From Streptococcus mitis (GTDB taxonomy: Bacteria > Bacillota > Bacilli > Lactobacillales > Streptococcaceae), in assembly GCF_013305725.1 (NCBI RefSeq), contig NZ_CP047883.1, forward strand, positions 1,343,001-1,407,000: a stretch of 64,000 nt of DNA, written 5' to 3'. Positions 9,401 to 17,415 of the stretch are shown in pieces. The notes beneath the pieces were generated by a model. That model saw nothing but the letters and a program-made list of their open reading frames with translations, had not been told where the DNA came from and made no database searches. The position numbers were made by a program, and so were the translations under genes. Positions within the stretch are counted from its first letter, which is position 1. Each line of letters starts with the position of its first letter.

Positions 9401-9861
9401 CCAGGTGTTTGTTCAGCAAGTAATTTTCTATTTTCCTCAACTGCCTTACCATAATCAGACGATACTGCACCACCATCCTCAGAAGCATCATCTAAATAGC
9501 TAATCCCACGTCTCTTAACAATGTTCTTTAAAGCTATGAACAGCTCCTCATTTGTTAGTTGCTGATTCAATCCATGTACTCGAAGCCGATATGGATTAAG
9601 ATTAATGGATACCTTAGAAAAATCAGTTAACAAACCATAGTCATCAAATAGATCCTGAAAGCGAACAACACGGTGTTTTTTCCGTCGATTTAATCGTCTA
9701 GCCTGTCTACTGTTTCTTCTTTCAACATTATTATCAGCAGTTGCAGCTGGGAAAATACGAGAATTCGTATGGATAATCTCACCAGTATCTTTGTTTAGAA
9801 TACCTACACCTACTGAGGCAATACCAATATCCAATCCTAAAACTAAACCATTCATAGTCAA
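6451..9861 (-). CDS. cas9: Cas9, RNA-guided DNA endonuclease (S. thermophilus CRISPR1 type)
   Basis: 1136 residues, close to the 1121 of St1Cas9 and alignable by eye through most of its length. RuvC-I is GLDIGIASVG with catalytic D11. It is followed by the arginine-rich bridge helix (RRNSRQARRLNRRKKHR, about 48-64), RuvC-II IVIEMARE with E510, HNH EIDHILPLS with H600 and an N at about 623, and RuvC-III TYHHHAVDALI with H739 and D742. All nuclease residues are intact, so it should be active. The C-terminal PAM-interacting region is from about residue 900. The PAM is probably close to the NNAGAAW of St1Cas9, but that is inference. A second ATG lies two codons in. The ribosome-binding site is AGGGG. 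Confidence 0.98.
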   Translation of the reverse strand: MTMNGLVLGLDIGIASVGVGILNKDTGEIIHTNSRIFPAATADNNVERRNSRQARRLNRRKKHRVVRFQDLFDDYGLLTDFSKVSINLNPYRLRVHGLNQQLTNEELFIALKNIVKRRGISYLDDASEDGGAVSSDYGKAVEENRKLLAEQTPGQIQLERFEKYGQVRGDFTVEEKGDKHRLINVFSTSAYRKEAERILRKQQEFNNQITDKFIEDYLKILTEKRKYYHGPGNEKSRTDYGRFRTDGTTLDNIFGILIGKCTFYPNEYRASKASYTAQEFNLLNDLNNLTVPTETKKLSEEQKKTIVEYAKSAKTLGASTLLKYIAKMIDASVDQIRGYRVDVNNKPEMHTFEVYRKMQSLETIPVGEFSREVLDELAHILTLNTEREGIEEAINTKLMDVFSQDQILELVQFRKNNSSLFSKGWHNFSLKLMMELIPELYETSEEQMAILTRLGKQKFKGTSKRTKYIDEKEVTEEIYNPVVAKSVRQAIKIINEATKKYGIFDDIVIEMARENNEEDAKKDYIKRQKANHDEKKAAMEKAAFQYNGKKELPDSIFHGHKELATKIRLWHQQGEKCLYTGKNIPISDLIHNQYKYEIDHILPLSLSFDDSLSNKVLVLATANQEKGQRTPFQALDSMDDAWSYREFKSYVKDSKLLGNKKKDYLLTEEDISKIEVKQKFIERNLVDTRYSSRVVLNALQDFYKAHKFDTTISVVRGQFTSQLRRKWRLEKSRETYHHHAVDALIIAASSQLRLWKKQNNPLISYKEGQFVDSETGEIISLTDYEYKELVFKAPYDHFVDTLRSKKFEDSILFSYQVDSKFNRKISDATIYATRKAKLDKEKKEYTYTLGKIKDIYSLGTKTPSKTGFYKFLDLYNKDKSQFLMFQKDRKTWDEVIEKIMEQYRPFKEYDKTGKLVDFNPFEKYRQENGPIRKYSKKGNGPEIKSLKYYDILLGKHKNITPEGSRNTVALLSLNPWRTDVYYNMETKKYEFLGLKYADLSFEEGGAYGISTETYNKLREKEGIGKNSEFKFTLYKNDLILIKDTETNCQQIFRFWSRTGKDNPKSFEKHKIELKPYEKARFEKGEELEVLGKVPPSSNQLQKNMQIENLSIYKVKTDILGNKHFIKKEGDEPKLKF

Positions 9862-9921
9862 ACCCCTAACTAATTATCATATTAATTAAATTTTACCCTT
9901 TACTTCCTAAAAAATCAAATC

Positions 9922-9950
9922 ATTATAAGCAATTACTAAAAATCTTTTAC
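9922..9950 (-). promoter_or_regulatory. Possible cas9 promoter (weak call)
   Basis: A perfect TATAAT lies at 9922-9927 on the minus strand, about 60 nt before the cas9 start. The matching -35 is poor (TAAAAG or GTAAAA at 16-17 bp). The region is very AT-rich, so other -10 candidates exist nearby. Confidence 0.35.
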
Positions 9951-10000
9951 TATTATATAATTATATAAAAATTCTCCCATCTCCTTCATTCACGAAAAAC

Positions 10001-10024
10001 AAAAAAGCGTAATCTAACGCTTTT
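10001..10024 (-). terminator. Terminator after tRNA-Arg
   Basis: AAAAGCG/CGCTTTT stem with an 8-base loop and flanking A and T runs, lying between tRNA-Arg and cas9. It separates the tRNA transcript from the CRISPR operon. Confidence 0.75.
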
Positions 10025-10054
10025 GGAGTTCTATTTTAACTTGAATGATTTCTA

Positions 10055-10126
10055 TGCCCCCTGCAGGAATCGAACCTGCAACTACTCCTTAGGAGGGAGT
10101 TGTTATATCCATTGAACTAAGGGAGC
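10055..10126 (-). tRNA. tRNA-Arg(CCT)
   Basis: A 72-nt cloverleaf read on the minus strand: acceptor GCTCCCT pairs with AGGGGGC, the anticodon loop CTCCTAA gives anticodon CCT, and the T arm carries GGTTCGATTCC. It decodes AGG. The discriminator base is A, and CCA is not encoded. It lies between the rplS terminator and its own terminator, next to the start of the CRISPR-cas block. Confidence 0.95.
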
Positions 10127-10132
10127 TAGATA

Positions 10133-10160
10133 AAAACTCTGCTGAAAAGCAGAGTTTTTT
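10133..10160 (-). terminator. Terminator after rplS
   Basis: AAAACTCTGC/GCAGAGTTTT stem with a short A-rich loop, 8 nt after the rplS stop and with a T run on the minus strand. Confidence 0.85.
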
Positions 10161-10167
10161 AGTCGAA

Positions 10168-10515
10168 TTAACGACGGATTTCTTTGATACGAGCTGCTTT
10201 ACCTTGAAGAGCACGCAAGTAGTACAATTTCGCACGACGTACTTTACCGTAACGTACAACTTCGATTTTTTCAACACGTGGAGTGTGGATTGGGAAGATA
10301 CGCTCAACACCTACACCGTTAGAGATTTTACGAACTGTGTAGTTTTCTGAGATGCCAGCACCTTTACGTGCGATAACAACACCTTCAAAAATCTGGATAC
10401 GTTCACGGTTACCTTCGACAACTTTCGCGTGTACACGAACAGTGTCACCAGGACGGAATGATGGGATATCTGTACGAAGTTGACCTTCAGTCAAGCTTTG
10501 GATTAATGGATTCAT
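10168..10515 (-). CDS. rplS: Ribosomal protein L19
   Basis: 115 residues with the L19 signature: [16 protein letters not shown], the [14 protein letters not shown] strand pair, and the basic [16 protein letters not shown] tail. L19 sits at the 30S-50S interface. Length is normal for the family. It stands alone between its own structured leader and a terminator, consistent with autogenous control through the 5' leader. Confidence 0.98.
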
Positions 10516-10540
10516 TTTATTCTCCTATCTTTGTCAATCT

Positions 10541-10604
10541 TGAGGAATCTTCCTCAGCGGATAAACTGTATTTTTGTGCGTCCATTACACACAAGATACA
10601 GTTT
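10541..10604 (-). promoter_or_regulatory. Candidate L19 autoregulatory leader RNA
   Basis: Two strong hairpins lie in the rplS 5' region on the minus strand. A long one spans 10563-10604 (outer arms AAACTGTAT/ATACAGTTT and inner TTGTG/CGCACAA pairing). A second at 10541-10556 (TGAGGA/TCCTCA) sits just before the ribosome-binding site. Such paired helices are expected of an L19 leader motif as known in Firmicutes. The assignment is by position and structure, not by covariance search. Confidence 0.6.
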
Positions 10605-10633
10605 ACCAAATTTCCACAAAAAAGTAAAGAAAT

Positions 10634-10963
10634 TTATAGCAGAATTCCTAAAAAAATCGCAACCAAACCACCTAGGTAGGTCAAAGTCAGGTAAGAATAA
10701 AAGACCTTCTTATCACTTAACAGTCTTTGAAGTTCGTCATTCAAGGTCGAAAAAGTTGTTAAACCTCCACAAAAACCCGTCGCTAAAATAGCATAGACTT
10801 CCTTAGACTCTACATGATTGTAGAATAAGCCAATCAAAAAACAACCTAGAAGATTGGCTATGAGAGTTCCTAGGGGTAATTTAGAAGCTTGATTATAGCG
10901 AGAAAATAAATAGCGCACTAAAGCTCCGAAACCACAAGCAATTGCAAGATAGACCATTACCAT
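10634..10963 (-). CDS. crcB: CrcB/Fluc fluoride channel subunit, copy 1
   Basis: 109 residues with four hydrophobic segments and the Fluc hallmark LGTLIANLLGCFLIG followed by GFCGGLTTFST. These proteins form dual-topology dimers that export fluoride. Two adjacent paralogues, as here, usually build a heterodimer. The start overlaps the stop of the upstream copy by 7 nt. The GGGGAGG ribosome-binding site favours the first ATG. No fluoride riboswitch is visible upstream. Confidence 0.93.
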   Translation of the reverse strand: MVMVYLAIACGFGALVRYLFSRYNQASKLPLGTLIANLLGCFLIGLFYNHVESKEVYAILATGFCGGLTTFSTLNDELQRLLSDKKVFYSYLTLTYLGGLVAIFLGILL

Positions 10964-11331
10964 TTTTTCCTCCCCAAATAGTAAGCCAAGAGCAGGCCTC
11001 CACCCACGCTTAAAATGAGATACAAGACTAGGCTAAGATAACGCCCTGTATCAAGCAGTTTCACAGCATCAAGCATGAGACTAGAAAAGGTTGTTAAACC
11101 TCCGCAAAAACCTGTACCCAGTGCTAAAACCAATCCCTTACTAGTCCCTTTATAGACCAAATAGCCCTTGACAAGATAAACCAAGCAGAAAATACCCAGA
11201 TAGTTAACAAGAAGGGTGCCCCAAGGAAAGTCTGGACTGACTGGTAACCAGTTGGAAACTAGATAGCGAACCAATCCGCCCACCATGGCAGCTAGAAAAA
11301 TTCCTAGCGGATAAAATTGTTCTTTTTTCAT
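10957..11331 (-). CDS. crcB: CrcB/Fluc fluoride channel subunit, copy 2
   Basis: 124 residues, four membrane segments, with PWGTLLVNYLGIF and GFCGGLTTFSSLMLD as the pore signatures. It pairs with the neighbouring 109-residue copy. It overlaps the chorismate mutase gene upstream by 4 nt (ATGA) and copy 1 downstream by 7 nt, so all three are cotranscribed and translationally coupled. Confidence 0.93.
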   Translation of the reverse strand: MKKEQFYPLGIFLAAMVGGLVRYLVSNWLPVSPDFPWGTLLVNYLGIFCLVYLVKGYLVYKGTSKGLVLALGTGFCGGLTTFSSLMLDAVKLLDTGRYLSLVLYLILSVGGGLLLAYYLGRKKW

Positions 11332-11594
11332 TTGATGTTTTGATCCTGATAATCACGCGAACGTTTGAGTATGTCAGAAAAAATCGCGACAATAGTCTCC
11401 TGATAGCGCTTGTCCTCAACATGATTTCTGACCTTTTCAAAGATAATTGCTTCTCTCTTGGTATCTAAAATCGGTTTCCCTGAAGCCTTCTTATAAGCGA
11501 CAACCCCTTCAACTAAATTCATTCGTTCTTCTAACAGTTTGACAATTTGATCGTCGATTTGATCAATCTCTTGCCGAATACTATCTAAATCCAT
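11328..11594 (-). CDS. Chorismate mutase, AroQ type, stand-alone
   Basis: 88 residues, all-helical AroQ fold: RQEIDQIDDQIVKLLEERM in helix 1 (with the conserved arginine and lysine region), VAYKKASGKPILDTKREA and a C-terminal helix. It converts chorismate to prephenate for phenylalanine and tyrosine synthesis. It heads the small operon with the two crcB genes. No signal peptide is seen, so it is cytosolic. Confidence 0.9.
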   Translation of the reverse strand: MDLDSIRQEIDQIDDQIVKLLEERMNLVEGVVAYKKASGKPILDTKREAIIFEKVRNHVEDKRYQETIVAIFSDILKRSRDYQDQNIK

Positions 11595-11709
11595 AGTGTC
11601 TCCTCCTTTATTTGAATTATTGTATCAAAAAGCCACCAAATAGGCTAGTAAAATCCCAAGTCACGGTAAGAAAAATGCACTGATTGATTGCATCAGCGCA
11701 CGTTTATGC

Positions 11710-12153
11710 TTATCCTACTTTAGCAGCCAATTCTTCTGCGAATTGTTCCAAGCGTTCAATGTCTTCTTCCTCAGCAGAAAGATCAACTTTGACACATTCT
11801 GAACCTTTTTCTGCCCCTGTCGCTACAAAAACGCGATCAAAGTCATCAACAGCCTTACAGAATTCATCGTAGAAGGTATCTCCTGAGCCGACCACTCCGT
11901 AGATTTTACCATTCAAGTTGAGATCTGCTAGGTCTTCGTAGAAGTCCATCATCTCATCTGGTAATTCTCCGTCGCCATAAGTATAAGTCGCAACGATAGC
12001 GATGTCTGCTTCCAAGAAGTCTGAAGCGTCAACAGTTGTACATTCATCAACATCGACATCCAAGCCCAAGTCACGTAATTTGTCTGCTACAATATCTGCA
12101 ATTTCTTCGGTATTACCGGTCATACTGGCAAATACAATTTTTGCTAATGCCAT
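11710..12153 (-). CDS. Flavodoxin
   Basis: 147 residues with the FMN phosphate-binding loop ASMTGNTEEIAD near the N-terminus, the aromatic loop ATYTYGDGELPDEM around residues 55-70 and GVVGSGDTFYDEFC. It is an acidic cytosolic electron carrier using FMN. It precedes chorismate mutase on the same strand with a 115-nt gap that contains only a weak hairpin. Confidence 0.95.
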   Translation of the reverse strand: MALAKIVFASMTGNTEEIADIVADKLRDLGLDVDVDECTTVDASDFLEADIAIVATYTYGDGELPDEMMDFYEDLADLNLNGKIYGVVGSGDTFYDEFCKAVDDFDRVFVATGAEKGSECVKVDLSAEEEDIERLEQFAEELAAKVG

Positions 12154-12256
12154 ATCGTCCTCCTCAATTTATCTTTCTCCATTATATCACATCTTTTTCA
12201 TTTTAAAAATAAAAATTCTTGTGCTACAATGAAATGAGAAAGAATTGAGGTTATTT

Positions 12257-13192
12257 ATGGACATTTGCCATCAAATTTTAGAAAAAATCAAAGAATACGA
12301 CACGATTATCATTCATCGTCATATGAAACCAGACCCTGATGCCTTGGGAAGTCAAGTGGGCTTGAAAGCTCTTCTCAAACATCATTTCCCAGAAAAAACT
12401 ATCAAATCCGTAGGTTATGATGAACCAACTCTAACTTGGATGGCTGAGATGGATCTTGTTGAAGATAGTGCCTACCAGAGAGCACTTGTCATCGTCTGTG
12501 ATACGGCGAATACTGCTCGTATCGATGATAAACGCTATCGTCAAGGTGATTTTCTCATTAAGATTGACCACCATCCAAATGATGATGTATACGGTGACCT
12601 ATCTTGGGTAGATACTAGTTCAAGTAGCGCTAGCGAGATGATTACCCTATTTGCCCAAACAAGCCAACTAGCCTTGTCAGATCGCGCTGCTGAGTTGCTC
12701 TTTGCAGGAATTATTGGTGATACAGGCCGCTTCCTTTATCCTTCTACGACTGCACGGACTCTTCGCCTGGCTGCTTATTTGAGAGAACATAACTTTGACT
12801 TTGCGGCTCTCACTCGCAAAATGGACACTATGAGCTACAAAATTGCTAAACTGCAAGGCTACATCTACGACCATCTGGAAGTGGATGAAAATGGTGCAGC
12901 GCGCGTTATCCTGAGTCAAGAAGTCTTGAAACAATTCAATGTAACCGATGCTGAAACTGCCGCTATTGTAGGAGCTCCTGGTCGGATTGACAGCGTCAGT
13001 CTCTGGGGAATTTTTGTGGAGCAGGCTGATGGCCACTACCGAGTTCGCTTACGTAGTAAAATCCATCCTATCAATGAAATTGCCAAAGAACATGATGGTG
13101 GAGGCCACCCTCTAGCAAGCGGTGCTAATTCCTATAGTTTAGAAGAAAACGAAATCATCTACCAAAAGTTAAAAAACTTGCTTAAAAACTGA
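12257..13192 (+). CDS. DHH-DHHA1 phosphodiesterase, NrnA/Pde2 type
   Basis: 311 residues when started at the ATG at 12257, which has GAGG 7 nt upstream; an in-frame TTG four codons earlier is not needed. DHH motifs: RHMKPDPDALGS, IVCDTANTARI, KIDHHPNDD and IIGDTGRFLYP. The DHHA1 part ends with HDGGGHPLASGA. In pneumococcus the homologue Pde2 degrades pApA from c-di-AMP. NrnA relatives degrade nanoRNA and pAp. An extended -10 (TGCTACAAT) lies just upstream. Confidence 0.92.
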   Translation: MDICHQILEKIKEYDTIIIHRHMKPDPDALGSQVGLKALLKHHFPEKTIKSVGYDEPTLTWMAEMDLVEDSAYQRALVIVCDTANTARIDDKRYRQGDFLIKIDHHPNDDVYGDLSWVDTSSSSASEMITLFAQTSQLALSDRAAELLFAGIIGDTGRFLYPSTTARTLRLAAYLREHNFDFAALTRKMDTMSYKIAKLQGYIYDHLEVDENGAARVILSQEVLKQFNVTDAETAAIVGAPGRIDSVSLWGIFVEQADGHYRVRLRSKIHPINEIAKEHDGGGHPLASGANSYSLEENEIIYQKLKNLLKN

Positions 13193-13287
13193 TAAAATAC
13201 TTGCCAAACTTTTTAGAATCTGATAGACTAGTATGGTAACAATCTATGGCTCGCAAAGAGACCATGGCAGAAAGGAAATATTGCAAA

Positions 13288-13530
13288 ATGAAAAAAGATA
13301 TCCATCCAGAATATCGCCCAGTTGTCTTCATGGACACAACTACTGGTTACCAATTCCTTAGCGGTTCAACAAAACGCTCTAACGAAACAGTTGAGTTCGA
13401 AGGCGAAACTTACCCATTGATCCGTGTGGAAATTTCATCAGACTCACACCCATTCTACACTGGACGTCAAAAGTTCACTCAAGCAGATGGACGCGTGGAT
13501 CGTTTCAACAAAAAATACGGTCTCAAATAA
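13288..13530 (+). CDS. rpmE2: Ribosomal protein L31 type B
   Basis: 80 residues starting [11 protein letters not shown], the canonical L31 start. The open frame extends 14 codons further upstream, but AAAGGA lies 10 nt before the ATG at 13288. No CxxC zinc motif is present, so this is the zinc-free C- form, which replaces the zinc-binding L31 under zinc limitation in some bacteria. It is followed by a hairpin terminator. Confidence 0.96.
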
Positions 13531-13533
13531 TGA

Positions 13534-13566
13534 TAAAAAGAATAGTTTCAGCTGTTCTTTTTTGTT
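13534..13566 (+). terminator. Terminator after rpmE2
   Basis: AAAAGAATAG paired imperfectly with CTGTTCTTTT and followed by a T-rich run. Confidence 0.7.
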
Positions 13567-13645
13567 TCTTATTTTCATTAACCAACCACTGCTATTATCT
13601 CTTTATCAATCCTCAAGCTGATGCCAAGACCTGACTTAGACAGGT

Positions 13646-13812
13646 TTAAAAAATATCGAAAAGAAACTTGACATTGAGAATGGTCAAGATGAATGAAACT
13701 ACGTAGCCTAGGATTGTATTCCACTTGGCATCGTTAAATTCTCCCATCACTGACTTCTTAGAGGTCAGATAAATTAAGGGAAAAATCTCGAATGGAAGAG
13801 TGACCTTTTTGT
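13646..13812 (-). pseudogene. Remnant of a second mntH (C-terminal end only)
   Basis: About 50 codons match the C-terminus of the intact mntH at 47561-48895: LPFEIFPLIYLTSKKSVMGEF here against LPFSIFPLIYLTSKKSLMGEF there, then a shared AKWNTILGY and FLFDIF/LLFDIF ending. The rest of the roughly 440-residue Nramp transporter is missing, and the upstream 12 codons do not match. Divergence between the two shows an old paralogue or a replaced allele, not a recent copy. It should not be functional. Confidence 0.88.
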
Positions 13813-13984
13813 AAGAAGACATCGGAATATTCACTTACTAATCTTGTCTTTACCTAGTTTAGTAATGGAATTTTGAAAATACAATGAAAATAATTTCCTA
13901 TTTCCAATTTATTCTTATTACATCATATTTTGAAACGATTCTTAAGGAAAGCATGATAGTTAAAACAAGCAAGAACAGTATTGA

Positions 13985-14016
13985 AAAAAACCAGCGTTTT
14001 CTGACGCTGGTTTTAA
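13985..14016 (-). terminator. Terminator after carB
   Basis: AAAACCAGCGT/ACGCTGGTTTT stem with a TTTCTG-type loop and flanking A and T runs. It ends the pyr operon and would also stop plus-strand transcripts. Apart from this, the mntH remnant and the rpmE2 terminator, I see nothing in 13567-14038. Confidence 0.88.
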
Positions 14017-14038
14017 AAATATGAAAAATTTTTCTCAA

Positions 14039-17000
14039 CTAAATTGCTTCTGTGACAAAACTACGGCTTTCCAATACTTTGAGCATGGCGTTAGCTGTAT
14101 CTAGGGCTGTGAAGAGGGGCACTCCGTGTTCAATAGCTGAACGACGGATTTGCTCACCATCTTCGTCTGCAGTTCGTTTGGTTCCTACTGTGTTAATGAT
14201 AGCTTGGATTCTTCCTTTACGAACAAAGCTTGGAATATCCTTATCGTCATCACCAATCTTTCCAACAGGTTGGGCTTGCAATCCATGACTGGCAAAGAAG
14301 GCTGCTGTCCCTTCTGTCGCAAGGATTCCATAGCCAATATTTTGGAAACGACGAGCCAAGTCCAAGGCTTCTTCTTTGGCATCATCAGCGATGGTAAATA
14401 CAACGTTACCAAAAGTTGGCAAGTGGAGGTAAGAAGCTTCAAAGGCTTTATAGAGAGCTTTTTCCAAAGTAGTATCAGAACCCATAACTTCACCTGTTGA
14501 CTTCATTTCAGGACCGAGCAAGCTGTCTACCTTAGCTAGTTTGGTAAAGGAGAAGACAGGTGCCTTGATATGAACGCGAGTACTTTCAGGGTAAAGACCA
14601 TCTTGGTAGCCCAGTTCTTCAAGGTTTTCACCAAGAATGAGCTTAGTCGCTACCTGAGTCATAGGAATATTAGTCACCTTAGAAAGGAATGGAACAGTAC
14701 GGCTGGCACGTGGATTGACCTCAATAACATAGACTTTTTCATCCTTGATGACAAACTGGATGTTCATCATACCAAGGCAGTTAAGACCGATTGCTAGGCG
14801 TTTAGTATAGTCTGCGATTGTTTCTTGCACCTTTTGCGACAAGGTTTGTGGAGGATAAACGGCCATTGAGTCACCTGAATGGACACCGGCACGTTCGATA
14901 TGCTCCATGATACCAGGGATAAGGACATTTTCTCCGTCTGAAATGGCATCAACTTCGCACTCTTGACCAACGATGTATGAGTCAACAAGCACTGGGTGGT
15001 CTGGACTAGCTTTAACTGCTGTACGCATGTAAGAACGGAGATCTTCCTCATTTTCCACGATTTCCATGGCACGTCCCCCCAAGACATAAGATGGGCGAAC
15101 AAGGACTGGGAAACCAATTTTGCGAGCTGCAAGCACTGCTTCTTCTTCATTGGTAGCCGTTTGTCCTGGTGGCTGAGGAATATCTAAGTCTTTAAGAGCT
15201 TGCTCAAAGAGGTCACGGTCTTCGGCACGGTCTAGATCAGCAACCTGTGTACCAAGGATGGTCACACCTGCTTTTGCCAAAGGTTCCGCAAGGTTGATGG
15301 CTGTTTGACCACCAAACTGAACAATAACACCTTTTGGTTGTTCCAAGTCAATGACGTTCATAACATCTTCGAATGTCAATGGCTCAAAGTAGAGCTTGTC
15401 AGATACCGAGAAGTCTGTAGAAACTGTCTCTGGGTTTGAGTTCATGATGATAGCTTCGTATCCAGCAGCCTGGATAGCCTTAACCGAGTGAACAGTTGCG
15501 TAGTCAAACTCGACCCCTTGACCGATCCGGATTGGACCTGAACCTAGGACAAGTACAGATTCCTTATCAGACTTGATAGACTCATTTTCCCAACCGTAGG
15601 TTGAATAGAAATATGGTGTTTCAGAGTCAAATTCTGCCGCACAAGTATCTACCATCTTATAAACTGGAACAATCTTGTTTTCCAAACGAAGCTGGCGAAC
15701 TTGGTCAGCTGTAGTATTCCAGAGTTCTGCAATCTTACGGTCTGAAAATCCATTAAGTTTGGCAGTTTTCAAAACGTCTAGTTCTTGTGGATGAGCACCC
15801 AACTCCTGTTCAATTTCAAAGATATGCAAGAGTTTATCCAGATAGAAGATATCAATCTTAGTTAATTCAGCAATTTCTTCTGGTGTGTAACCACGGCGAA
15901 TAGCTTCTGACACATAGAAGAGACGGTCATCCTGGGCTTTGACAACTTTTTCAATCAAGGCATCATCAGAAACTGATGCAAGTTCAGGCATTTCATTGTG
16001 ATGTACCCCAATTTCAAGGGAGCGGCAAGCCTTAAGAAGAGATTCCTCGATGTTACGACCGATTGCCATGACTTCTCCAGTCGCCTTCATCTGGGTACCA
16101 AGACGGCGTTCACCTTTTTCAAACTTGTCAAATGGGAAACGAGGAATCTTGGCAACCACGTAGTCAAGGGCAGGCTCAAACATGGCATAGGTTGAACCTG
16201 TAACTGGGTTAATAACCTCATCCAAGGTCAAACCTACTGCAATCTTAGCAGCCAATTTTGCAATCGGATACCCTGTCGCCTTAGATGCCAGGGCTGACGA
16301 ACGCGATACACGAGGGTTTACTTCGATAACATAGTACTTAAAACTGTGTGGGTCAAGGGCCAGCTGAACATTACATCCCCCTTCAATCTTAAGGGCACGA
16401 ATGATGCTCAAGCTTGCGTCACGAAGCATTTGGTTTTCATAATCTGACATGGTTTGGGCAGGGGCAAATACAATGGAATCCCCTGTGTGAATCCCAACTG
16501 GGTCAAAGTTTTCCATGTTACAAACAACCAGGGCATTGTCAGCTGAGTCACGCATGACTTCGTACTCGATTTCCTTGAAACCAGCAATGGAACGTTCAAT
16601 CAAACACTGGGTCACAGGTGACAATTTCAATCCATTTTCAGCGATTTCACGCAATTCTTCCTCATTAGCACACATACCACCACCAGTACCACCAAGTGTA
16701 AAGGCTGGACGAACGATGACTGGGTAGCCAATTGTTGCTGCAAAGGCAACAGCTTCTTCAACAGTGTTTACAATTTCAGATTCTGGAATGGGTTGTTCCA
16801 ATTCTTCCATCAATTGTTTAAAGAGGTCACGGTCCTCCGCTTGGTCAATAGCAGATAATTTAGTTCCCAGAAGTTCAACACCAAGCTCATCTAGAATACC
16901 ATTTTTAGACAATTCCATGGCCATATTAAGACCAGTTTGCCCACCAAGGGTTGGTAGCAAGGCATCTGGACGCTCCTTACGAAGAATACGTGTCACAAAC

Positions 17001-17215
17001 TCAAGTGTAATTGGTTCAATATAAACCTTATCAGCAATTTCCTTATCCGTCATGATAGTTGCAGGATTTGAGTTAACCAAGACAACCTCATAACCTTCCT
17101 CTTTCAACGACAAGCAAGCCTGGGTCCCAGCGTAGTCAAACTCAGCAGCCTGACCAATAATAATCGGACCAGAACCAATCACCATAATTTTTTGAATATC
17201 AGTACGTTTAGGCAT
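14039..17215 (-). CDS. carB: Carbamoyl-phosphate synthase large subunit
   Basis: 1058 residues, full length. The protein is a tandem duplication: the first ATP-grasp half starts [22 protein letters not shown], and the second half repeats it as [20 protein letters not shown] at about residue 555. The allosteric MGS-like domain is at the C-terminus. It makes carbamoyl phosphate from bicarbonate, ATP and ammonia supplied by CarA, for pyrimidines and arginine. It is last in pyrR-pyrB-carA-carB. No clear Shine-Dalgarno precedes the ATG at 17215, and the 200-nt gap to carA is unusually long and structured. Confidence 0.98.
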   Translation of the reverse strand: MPKRTDIQKIMVIGSGPIIIGQAAEFDYAGTQACLSLKEEGYEVVLVNSNPATIMTDKEIADKVYIEPITLEFVTRILRKERPDALLPTLGGQTGLNMAMELSKNGILDELGVELLGTKLSAIDQAEDRDLFKQLMEELEQPIPESEIVNTVEEAVAFAATIGYPVIVRPAFTLGGTGGGMCANEEELREIAENGLKLSPVTQCLIERSIAGFKEIEYEVMRDSADNALVVCNMENFDPVGIHTGDSIVFAPAQTMSDYENQMLRDASLSIIRALKIEGGCNVQLALDPHSFKYYVIEVNPRVSRSSALASKATGYPIAKLAAKIAVGLTLDEVINPVTGSTYAMFEPALDYVVAKIPRFPFDKFEKGERRLGTQMKATGEVMAIGRNIEESLLKACRSLEIGVHHNEMPELASVSDDALIEKVVKAQDDRLFYVSEAIRRGYTPEEIAELTKIDIFYLDKLLHIFEIEQELGAHPQELDVLKTAKLNGFSDRKIAELWNTTADQVRQLRLENKIVPVYKMVDTCAAEFDSETPYFYSTYGWENESIKSDKESVLVLGSGPIRIGQGVEFDYATVHSVKAIQAAGYEAIIMNSNPETVSTDFSVSDKLYFEPLTFEDVMNVIDLEQPKGVIVQFGGQTAINLAEPLAKAGVTILGTQVADLDRAEDRDLFEQALKDLDIPQPPGQTATNEEEAVLAARKIGFPVLVRPSYVLGGRAMEIVENEEDLRSYMRTAVKASPDHPVLVDSYIVGQECEVDAISDGENVLIPGIMEHIERAGVHSGDSMAVYPPQTLSQKVQETIADYTKRLAIGLNCLGMMNIQFVIKDEKVYVIEVNPRASRTVPFLSKVTNIPMTQVATKLILGENLEELGYQDGLYPESTRVHIKAPVFSFTKLAKVDSLLGPEMKSTGEVMGSDTTLEKALYKAFEASYLHLPTFGNVVFTIADDAKEEALDLARRFQNIGYGILATEGTAAFFASHGLQAQPVGKIGDDDKDIPSFVRKGRIQAIINTVGTKRTADEDGEQIRRSAIEHGVPLFTALDTANAMLKVLESRSFVTEAI

Positions 17216-17415
17216 AGTTTATGATACAAAGCCCGTAAAGAACACAGCGAAAATAGGAAACTCGGTGCAGATGCCTTCAGCGTCAAGACGATGTTTATCT
17301 TTTTCACACAGTTCTTAGGGCGTGTTCACTTCCGCGAACAATGTATCTTCTCCTTTCTATTCGTCGCCTCTCAGGGCGACATTAAATAAATTCTCCGACG
17401 AGCTTTTACTCGTTC
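17216..17415 (-). other. Structured 200-nt spacer between carA and carB
   Basis: Three hairpins lie on the transcript side: ACGAG/CTCGT at 17398-17413, GTCGCC/GGCGAC at 17373-17390 and TGTTC/GAACA at 17323-17340. Between them a strong AAAGGAG stands 8 nt before a TTG opening an 8-codon frame (reading FAEVNTP after the start), while carB itself lacks a good ribosome-binding site. It could be a leader-peptide or RNA-stability element. I do not recognise a named motif. Confidence 0.4.

Noticed and set aside
10964..11331. A fluoride riboswitch in front of the crcB genes.
   Set aside because: The crcB genes overlap the chorismate mutase gene and have no free leader. No matching structure is seen.
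13246..13287. A longer rpmE2 product starting at 13246.
   Set aside because: L31 proteins begin at [11 protein letters not shown], and the ribosome site is placed for 13288. The upstream codons have no family match.
14150..15187. Open frames on both strands within the carB 3' half.
   Set aside because: CarB is full length with intact motifs there. The overlapping frames have no independent support.
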